A DNA stretch of 51,009 nucleotides from Oscillochloris sp. (GTDB taxonomy: Bacteria > Chloroflexota > Chloroflexia > Chloroflexales > Chloroflexaceae), in contig JAAUQO010000013.1 in assembly GCA_012032775.1 (NCBI GenBank), positions 1 through 51,009 on the forward strand. The letters are read 5' to 3'. The notes under the pieces were generated by a model. That model was not told the DNA's origin. It saw only the letters and a list, made by a program, of their open reading frames with translations, and did no database searches. The position numbers and the translations under genes are program-made. Shown one piece after another: positions 45,360-51,009 of this stretch (positions are counted from its first letter, which is position 1; each line of letters opens with the position of its first letter).

Positions 45360-45622
45360 TGCGGCAGATCATCGAGCTCGCTGTTTGTCAGGGCAGGCAG
45401 AGGATCCGCAAGCACCGCTTCCAGTTGCGGTATACTCGCATCCGCAAACACATGGGCCAACCGAGCCACCGCCGCGAGCGCTTCCGCCGAGCCGGCCGGC
45501 GGTATTGGTTCATCTGCCGCTACCGCAGTGCGAACCGCATCGGGATCACGGAGTAACTGCTCGATCACGTGCGCTGGGGATAGCTTGAGTCGGACAGCGT
45601 GCGCGTGGAGGTATGGCGGCAA
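45356..45622 (-). CDS. Antitoxin-like protein, probably N-terminally truncated
   Basis: The 88-residue frame holds LKLSPAHVIEQLLRDPDAV, which looks like the C-terminal half of an antitoxin, and ends SELDDLPQ with a stop overlapping the PIN ATG. Only a TTG start is available, an in-frame stop lies a few codons upstream, and transposase remnant sequence adjoins. It was probably cut by that insertion. Its partner toxin is decayed. Confidence 0.45.
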   Translation of the reverse strand: MPPYLHAHAVRLKLSPAHVIEQLLRDPDAVRTAVAADEPIPPAGSAEALAAVARLAHVFADASIPQLEAVLADPLPALTNSELDDLPQ

Positions 45623-45949
45623 CCGTCGCGGTCAGGATATGGATCAAGTGGCGTCGTGCAGACAACGCCCGAGCTAACCGTTCGGCCCACGCCCGCATCC
45701 CCATACGCCGCGCACCAAGAACCGATCCACGATCGTCCAACAGCCCGCCAGGAGCAGCCAATGGTGCAGCAGCAAGCCGCTGAGTTTCGCGTACTGTTCA
45801 CACACGATCCGGTAGGGCTGCCGGCTGGTACTGTGCGCCAACCGGCCGGGCTGTTTCCACAGCTTGAACAACAACGCGATCTGCCTTTTGCGCGCGGCGA
45901 GGGCCTGGGATGATCGGCTGTCTCCACGTCCCATGGCTTGACACAGCAA
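45590..45949 (-). pseudogene. C-terminal remnant of an IS4-type transposase
   Basis: The sequence QIALLFKLWKQPGRLAHSTS, RIVCEQYAKLSGLLLHHWLL and then, in another frame, RAWAERLARALSARRHLIHI match the end of IS4-like DDE transposases. It is broken by frameshifts and its N-terminus is lost. It lies directly upstream of the antitoxin remnant. Confidence 0.5.
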
Positions 45950-46025
45950 CGCCGGGATTTAATGGCCCGCTCGTGGTTTAGCGCCTCATAAAGCGTTGGA
46001 TGAGGCCAGAGGCCACTATCGAGTA

Positions 46026-48128
46026 TCATGTGTCGCTTGTTTCCGTTTCCTGCCTGATGTCCTCATGGGCCTGGTTGACGATCTGCATGATCCGGTTCAT
46101 CTCCTCGCGCCGATCCCGATGCTGGTCAAGATGAACTTCACGCGCGATGGTGCGGTAGATTTTGCGGATCATGTTCACGCTCGCATCAGGCAGTACCTCC
46201 AGGATCTCGTAGGGTGTCATGTTCGGGTGGAGCGCCCAATCCGTTACTGCGCCGGTACGCTGCGCGGCCAGGTAGGCAGCCTGGAGTTCGGCGGCACTCA
46301 CCCGAGGTAGATCGTTCGTGATCTCGCCGCTACGCACCTCGAAGGCTTTTTCCAGAACCGACCTATGGTGACGCCGTTGTAGGCGCAGGAGCTCGAAGGG
46401 GTCACGCTGAACCGGCGCTGCGCCATCCATCTCCGCATCATCGGTCTGCCGGCCGGGCACCTGCTCGTTGTCTGCGTAGTACTGACGAAATGCCTCGCCC
46501 TGACGCGATGGATAGATAAAGGCGCCGAAGCGCATCGTTGGCGCCTGCCCACGTAGCAGGTCGATCAGCATGCTTGCCGCCGGCTTGCTCACGGCCTGGT
46601 TCTCCTGCTCGCTTCCGGCGATCTGGGTGCAGTTCGGACAGCCCCTGATGGTTGTGCATGTGCATGTAACCAGGGTTGCCTGGCTCGCCTCCAGCAGGGC
46701 GTCGATCTTCGCAAACACCCTCTCGGCCGCCCCGATGCCACCTTCATAGGTGTCGTACCAGAAGATCGTCGGCCCACCGGTGCTGCTGTGCCCAAGGGTG
46801 GCGAAGGCCCCCAGATCCGCCTGATCGCCGAGGGCAACGCTTGGATAGCGCTTGACGACGGTGTGGGCCAGGGTTTGTAGCGCCGGGAAGAGCACACTGG
46901 TCTGACAGCCGCGACAAACATACTGCGGGTCCGTGTCGGCAGGATGGCCGGTCGCCAGCCGAAATAGCCGTCGCGAGCGATCCTCGGGAAGTTGAGCGCG
47001 TAGCGTGTGCATCAGGCACTGTCCGTAGACCCCAGGGTAGAGGGTGATCGAGTCGGGACTCGGGCTATGGCGCGCGTGGGCCTGCGCCTGCCGGTGGTAG
47101 CTGCGAACCAGTTGCTCTTCCTCCCGCGCCAGGCCGCCGGGGAATGCCCCTTGAGGGAGCGGACTGCGCAGAAACTGAGCGATGCCGTTCTGATCACCGG
47201 GGAGTTTACACGGCGAAGCATCATTCAGGTGCCCCTCAAGCTCGGTGGGGATCGTCAACCAGGCGGCGAGGGTGTCGAGTTCAATCCGAAATCCTTGCTC
47301 AGTAAAGGGTGCCGGAAACGCGCACAGCTCGGCCTTTGACTGCCGATAGGCCATTTCGGTGGGATGCTTGCACGTCTTACACGCCGTGACATCCTCGTCG
47401 TACGTCATCTTGCAGCGGCGGCAACGCCTGATCGGAATCAGGTTGTAGCGCTTGTAACCCTCGAAGTGGCGCGTCACGCGCACCCGGCCCCAGGCGATAA
47501 CCGCACCGTTCGCGAGTTGCCGCTCGCCCTGAGGTCGGCCGACGATCTCGATCGCGGTAGACTCGTCAACGGACGTGCGCTCCAGCGTGTCGTCGGGCAG
47601 CCGGGTAACCCGTACCGAGCGCGCTGTATCGTCAAAGGCGGTGACCTTGTAGACGTTCCCGTCGGGGCCTTCGTAGATCGCCTCGGGGTGACAGTCGCGG
47701 TAGACGTATTGCCGGTCGATCACCGTAAGCTGTCGCTTGCAGGACTCCTGGCTGCGGGCTGTCTGATGATGGCACTGTGTGCTTTCGGGGCAACGGTTTC
47801 CATCATCGGCGCAGACGGCGTAGGGGTGCTGGAGATTGGCCCTGATATTCTGGATGGCATAGCGGTCGTGCGGATTCTTGTCATCGCGCCGCGTTCCAAA
47901 GATCCGCCCGCGCCGCTCGATCAGCGCCTGGTCGCGCACGCCATGGGCGATCATCTCGTCAACACGCGCCCCAAAGATCATCGCTTCCTGAAGCGAGAGC
48001 GAGCCCAATTCCATGGCGGCTGCATTCAGGTGTCGTCGCGCGATAGAAGGATTATCGGCATCGACCACGCAGACCTCCGGGGGTTGGGTCAGCAGGCGCT
48101 CCGGGTTTTCGCGGTAGAAGGCGTCCAT
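46026..48128 (-). CDS. MrfA/YprA-like DUF1998 helicase, C-terminal part with J-domain-like tail
   Basis: This is the C-terminal portion of a DNA-repair-type superfamily 2 helicase. It holds a CxxC-x10-CxxC zinc site (CRRCKMTYDEDVTACKTC) and the DUF1998 domain (TIFWYDTYEGGIGAAERVF, then CTCTTIRGCPNC). The final 60 residues resemble a J domain (YEILEVLPDASVNMIRKIYR, REVHLDQH, then MNRIMQIVNQAHEDIR), but the HPD motif reads HLD, so DnaK stimulation is doubtful. The frame joins the middle part at 48143-48144, where one missing G would explain the break (VRDPAGGMDAF). DUF1998 helicases such as MrfA act in DNA damage repair. Confidence 0.85.
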   Translation of the reverse strand: MDAFYRENPERLLTQPPEVCVVDADNPSIARRHLNAAAMELGSLSLQEAMIFGARVDEMIAHGVRDQALIERRGRIFGTRRDDKNPHDRYAIQNIRANLQHPYAVCADDGNRCPESTQCHHQTARSQESCKRQLTVIDRQYVYRDCHPEAIYEGPDGNVYKVTAFDDTARSVRVTRLPDDTLERTSVDESTAIEIVGRPQGERQLANGAVIAWGRVRVTRHFEGYKRYNLIPIRRCRRCKMTYDEDVTACKTCKHPTEMAYRQSKAELCAFPAPFTEQGFRIELDTLAAWLTIPTELEGHLNDASPCKLPGDQNGIAQFLRSPLPQGAFPGGLAREEEQLVRSYHRQAQAHARHSPSPDSITLYPGVYGQCLMHTLRAQLPEDRSRRLFRLATGHPADTDPQYVCRGCQTSVLFPALQTLAHTVVKRYPSVALGDQADLGAFATLGHSSTGGPTIFWYDTYEGGIGAAERVFAKIDALLEASQATLVTCTCTTIRGCPNCTQIAGSEQENQAVSKPAASMLIDLLRGQAPTMRFGAFIYPSRQGEAFRQYYADNEQVPGRQTDDAEMDGAAPVQRDPFELLRLQRRHHRSVLEKAFEVRSGEITNDLPRVSAAELQAAYLAAQRTGAVTDWALHPNMTPYEILEVLPDASVNMIRKIYRTIAREVHLDQHRDRREEMNRIMQIVNQAHEDIRQETETSDT

Positions 48129-48976
48129 TCCACCGGCCGGATCCGGACGAAGATAACGAGCCCTTCGCCTTTCCGCCCGACGCGGCCGGCCATCTGGCGC
48201 ATGCGCATCACCGTGTAGGGGAAGCCGGCGAAAATACAGGCGCGCAGTTCGCCGCTATCCACACCGGCCTCAAGGGCATTGGTCGAGATCACACCAACGT
48301 AGGTGCCATGCTTAAGCCCTTCATAGATCTGGCGCTTGTCGTCGGGCTTGAGCTCCGCACCGATGCACTTGCGCACCTTCGGCAGCAGATCCGGTCGTCG
48401 ATGTTCCAGGTTGCGCCTGACAATCTCGTAGGCGGCATGCACATCCTTCATCGATCGCGCGAACAAAACCGTGTTGACCGGCCGCGGAGTGCCGTACTCA
48501 TCGGTCGCGCAGAGCAGATCGACCATAGCGAGTGCCGCCGCACTCAGGTACGGCCGCGCTGCCATGTGGCTCGCCGCAATCGGGCTCAGAACCGACCAGT
48601 GTTTGATCGCCTGTTGCGAGCCGTCGCTGTGCTCGTCGATCAGGCTGAAGCCGGCGGCGGGTCGGGCGGTCAGCCGGGCTGCGAGATCGAGCGGATCGCT
48701 GACGGTGGCCGAAGAAAGGATCAGCTGGGGCTGCACGCCGAGCCGGGCGCTGAGCAGCGCAAGCCGGCGGAGCAACCCGGCCATATGCACGCCGAGCAGC
48801 CCACGATAGAAATGCACCTCGTCGATGACAATAAAGCGGAGCCGTTCGAAGAAACTGCGCCATTCGTAGGTGCGCGACCAAGCAGCAGACCAAGCATCTC
48901 CGGATTGGTGCCGAGGATGTGCGGGTTCCTGGCGGCAATCCGGTCGCGCTGGTGGGAAGACAACCCGCCGATCCAC
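48089..48976 (-). CDS. MrfA/YprA-like helicase, middle part, frameshifted
   Basis: It carries the DEAD-box segment FIVIDEVHFYRGLLGVHMAG, LILSSATVSDP, and the second RecA domain (VGVISTNALEAGVDSGELRA, MRQMAGRVGRKGEGL). Family sequence starts at about 48880 (RTYEWRSFFERLRF) and ends near 48145, where the frame breaks. Both breaks fit single missing bases relative to the flanking fragments. Confidence 0.85.
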   Translation of the reverse strand: MDRRVVFPPARPDCRQEPAHPRHQSGDAWSAAWSRTYEWRSFFERLRFIVIDEVHFYRGLLGVHMAGLLRRLALLSARLGVQPQLILSSATVSDPLDLAARLTARPAAGFSLIDEHSDGSQQAIKHWSVLSPIAASHMAARPYLSAAALAMVDLLCATDEYGTPRPVNTVLFARSMKDVHAAYEIVRRNLEHRRPDLLPKVRKCIGAELKPDDKRQIYEGLKHGTYVGVISTNALEAGVDSGELRACIFAGFPYTVMRMRQMAGRVGRKGEGLVIFVRIRPVEWTPSTAKTRSAC

Positions 48977-49782
48977 AGATCGGCGTTGATCGTGACCTGA
49001 TCATGCTTCAGCGCTTCACGCAGCCCATGAATCTTCTCAAGGTGATCGATCAACAGCGCGTTCAGCGGGAAGATGTACAGGGCGCGGGCCGAAGGATCGC
49101 GCTGATGAAAGCTCTCGAAGATGGCAGGGTTGTAGCAGAGCGTTTTACCGCTCGCCGTCGGCGTTACAAGCAGCAGATCGCGGCCCGCACGCAATGCTTC
49201 CAGAGCGCGGGCCTGATGCAGATAGAGCCGGAAATCGCTCAAACCCTCGGCCGAACCCTGGATCGCCCGTGTGATCAGCGGGCTCAGCGGCGGAACAGGA
49301 TCGCGGTAGCGCGCCTCCGTCGCCGCGCGTTCGGTGTACCACTCGATGTAGCCACCGGCGGCACGGTCGCGCAGAAACATCATCATTTCGTAGTTGCGCC
49401 CGGCATCGTGCTGCCGCGCGAAAAACGCCGGGTCAAGGGGTTCACGCGCGCTTGTTTTGCCGCCCGCCTCAGTGCGCTCGTCGTTTGCCTGGGGCGCATC
49501 CGTGCGCTGGTCGCTCCTGGGTTGCGGGCGTGTCCCCGACCGACGCAATGAGCGCAGCCCAATCTGGACAACCTCGATCACCTCGTGGCGCATCGGAAGG
49601 TAGCGGCATTGGATTGTGAGGCCGATCGCAGGTTCACGTGCGCCTTCCGGCCACTGGCTACGCAGCAGGTTCGCCTGGATGCCACCCGGAAACTCGACGA
49701 CCAAATAGAAGGGTTCGATCTGAATGATGAAGCCACGCTCAGTACGCTGGAGCTCTCTGTCACCGGCAGTTGAACTGCTCAT
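48721..49782 (-). CDS. MrfA/YprA-like helicase, N-terminal part, frameshifted
   Basis: It holds the Q-motif region and Walker A (LLLVTPTASGKTLCYNPAIF), ALYIFPLNALLIDHLEKI and HILGTNPEMLGLLL. After that, at 48878-48883, the frame breaks and the helicase continues in the middle fragment. The first 130 residues are a long N-terminal extension without recognised motifs. The ATG overlaps the stop of the truncated kinase as ATGA, so the two are translationally coupled. Confidence 0.85.
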   Translation of the reverse strand: MSSSTAGDRELQRTERGFIIQIEPFYLVVEFPGGIQANLLRSQWPEGAREPAIGLTIQCRYLPMRHEVIEVVQIGLRSLRRSGTRPQPRSDQRTDAPQANDERTEAGGKTSAREPLDPAFFARQHDAGRNYEMMMFLRDRAAGGYIEWYTERAATEARYRDPVPPLSPLITRAIQGSAEGLSDFRLYLHQARALEALRAGRDLLLVTPTASGKTLCYNPAIFESFHQRDPSARALYIFPLNALLIDHLEKIHGLREALKHDQVTINADLWIGGLSSHQRDRIAARNPHILGTNPEMLGLLLGRAPTNGAVSSNGSALLSSTRCISIVGCSACIWPGCSAGLRCSAPGSACSPS

Positions 49783-50336
49783 TGCTTGTCCTTGGGGTTA
49801 TCGTAAAGCGAGTAGGCATCAATGCTCGTCTGACCGAAACTATGCCCTGCGCCGGCGTTACCTTTCGCAATGCCGAAGTCAAGCAGCACAATCGCACCGC
49901 TCGGAGTCAGTTTTAGGTTATGCGGCTTGATGTCGCGATGGATTACCGGTGGTTGCTGCCCATGCAAATATTCCAACGCGCCGAGGATCGTATCGGCCCA
50001 TGCCAGAACGGTTGCCACAGGGAATGGATCGCCCTGTTGCTCCAGCATCTTCGCAAGCTCATCGCCTGGGATGTACTCCATCACCAGGTACTGTGGGCCA
50101 TCCTCAGTGAAGTAATCGCTCACAATGGGGAGCGCCGGATGGCGCAGCCGTGCGAGAAGCTTTGCCTCACGCTCAAACGCAAGTCCGGCATGTTGCGAGT
50201 TTAAGGTGGGTTGCTTGAGCGCAACCTGTGTACCCAGACGCATGTCTACCGCTTCATAGACTGCGCCCATTCCGCCCTGTCCGATCCGCCCTGTGATCTG
50301 ATAACGTCCATTTCCGACTGTGCCTGGGGTTGCCAT
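49779..50336 (-). CDS. Truncated Ser/Thr protein kinase, N-terminal lobe and catalytic loop only
   Basis: The 185-residue protein has the kinase start of the PASTA/Hanks type: IGQGGMGAVYEA, the VALK lysine, VMEYIPGDEL, HRDIKPHNL and DFGIAKG. After DFG it changes to a short unrelated tail ending DNPKDKQ; the APE motif, substrate-binding C-lobe and any sensor are missing. The catalytic residues are present but a stable kinase is unlikely. Its stop overlaps the helicase ATG. A truncation that still preserves coupling suggests an in-frame deletion. The ATG at 50336 lacks a clear ribosome binding site. Confidence 0.85.
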   Translation of the reverse strand: MATPGTVGNGRYQITGRIGQGGMGAVYEAVDMRLGTQVALKQPTLNSQHAGLAFEREAKLLARLRHPALPIVSDYFTEDGPQYLVMEYIPGDELAKMLEQQGDPFPVATVLAWADTILGALEYLHGQQPPVIHRDIKPHNLKLTPSGAIVLLDFGIAKGNAGAGHSFGQTSIDAYSLYDNPKDKQ

Positions 50337-50931
50337 GGGAGTAGTAATCCGTGCGGTAGATGCCGGTATTTACGCCTGTTGCGCCGGACATCTGCCACTA
50401 TGCCTTGACCAGAGTTATGCTCCATTATCAGGAGCACGTTTACCTATCCTTGTCGTTTCGCACCGTTCCAAAGCGAAGAACGCCGTGTCCAATGCCGCAG
50501 CGAAGGGAACCACATGATCTAAGCGCGGCGCAGCAGGCTGCATTGGTACATATTATAGTAGCATGCCGCCGCGCGGTTCGAGGTGTGGCGGAAGCGCCTG
50601 CACATTCACGAGCACCGTCGGTGTAAACGCCTCGGCTATCCGATGCCGGCCGTTCGGCTGATCTCACGACGAAGCCTGGGCCGGCTCCGGAGGCCGCGTA
50701 GGCGGCCTTCGTGAATCCGCACCGCACGCTTGATCGCGACGGCCACCCCGCCCCCAGTAACCCGGCCACCCCTCGCAGTTCGCCAACGCCGCCTTGCGCT
50801 TCGCTTCTCCGTCGCTTGGCCTCGCGTTGCGGGGCCAGCTTCTGCCATGCCTCGCTTTCCAACACCGAGTCGGGCATCCAGCCGCAGCGGGTCATGGCAC
50901 TGGAGCTGGACGCCAGCGGCGGAAAGGTTGA
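50337..50931. other. Intergenic stretch with no recognisable gene
   Basis: A minus-strand frame is open over 50440-50931 but matches no family I know; its arginine- and serine-rich composition looks like a chance open frame. A 7-bp perfect hairpin (AGGCCGC with its complement) lies near 50690. The DNA may be the end of an insertion into carB. Confidence 0.4.
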
Positions 50932-51009
50932 GAAGGTGCGGCCAATGGCCATCACCTCGCCCACGCTTTTCATCTGCGGGCCGAGGGTGGGATCGACACC
51001 GGGGGAACT
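50932..51009 (-). pseudogene. carB: Fragment of carbamoyl-phosphate synthase large subunit, runs off right edge
   Basis: The 26 codons at the window edge read PGVDPTLGPQ and MKSVGEVMAIGRTF, the hallmark strand of CarB, and stop matching exactly after RTF. Normal CarB continues for hundreds of residues. The gene is therefore broken here, probably by an insertion or rearrangement; the rest of the 5' side lies beyond the window. If another carB exists the loss is tolerable. Confidence 0.75.

Noticed and set aside
50440-50973. 177-codon minus-strand frame as a complete gene
   Set aside because: Only the first 14 codons match CarB; the remainder matches nothing and has chance-like composition.
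1-51009. tRNA, rRNA or riboswitch genes
   Set aside because: No cloverleaf or conserved riboswitch core was seen in the intergenic stretches I read, although a covariance search would be needed to exclude small RNAs.

Overview
This is a window of GC-rich bacterial chromosome. The gene content suggests a filamentous member of the Chloroflexota (Chloroflexales-like). Pointers are a multi-GAF hybrid histidine kinase, the SWIM/DUF5691/MoxR/DUF5682/VWA gene set, large secreted proteins carrying LPL-type strings near their C-termini, CHAT/NB-ARC/TPR proteins, and heptamer and palindromic repeat families between genes. This placement is an inference from gene content; no marker gene is present to prove it.

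Left part (1-16.8 kb). A partial secreted CSLREA/beta-helix protein runs off the left edge. A complete ISAs1-type insertion sequence (1442-2789) follows, then a NarL-type response regulator, moaA, a frameshifted fabF, holB and a Fur-family regulator. A minus-strand group holds a small hypothetical gene, a UvrD/PcrA-like helicase and ssb. Next come a multi-GAF hybrid kinase, a DUF218-like membrane protein, a pseudokinase fused to a DnaJ-type zinc finger and a membrane tail, and a small helical protein.

Middle (17-30.5 kb). One tightly packed minus-strand operon reads SWIM zinc-finger protein - DUF5691 - MoxR AAA+ ATPase - DUF5682 - ung - VWA protein; several junctions are ATGA or zero-gap. After it lie an acetamidase/formamidase, a metallophosphoesterase, a DUF2809 membrane protein, a 5'-truncated YbaK-type deacylase, and a TetR-controlled region with a DUF1772 membrane protein and a deiodinase-like thioredoxin-fold protein. 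The last of these sits behind a clear promoter and a 15-bp perfect inverted repeat.

Right part (30.5-51 kb). A patch of decayed transposases leads into the most unusual locus. A minus-strand operon encodes a cytoplasmic CHAT-protease/NB-ARC/TPR protein, then a secreted amidase-like protein ending in a dockerin, then a 1975-residue secreted beta-propeller protein with a gingipain/caspase-fold protease domain. Divergent from it is a secreted glycine-rich protein carrying the same FN3-like plus dockerin module. Then come a decayed PIN toxin/antitoxin pair, a transposase remnant, a MrfA-like DUF1998 helicase with a J-domain-like tail (frameshifted twice), a truncated Ser/Thr kinase translationally coupled to it, and a fragment of carB at the right edge.

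Five genes or junctions (fabF, the holB 3' end, the SWIM gene, the helicase twice) each look one base short, and four of the five fit a GGG run read as GG. Sequencing error is therefore a serious alternative to true gene decay.
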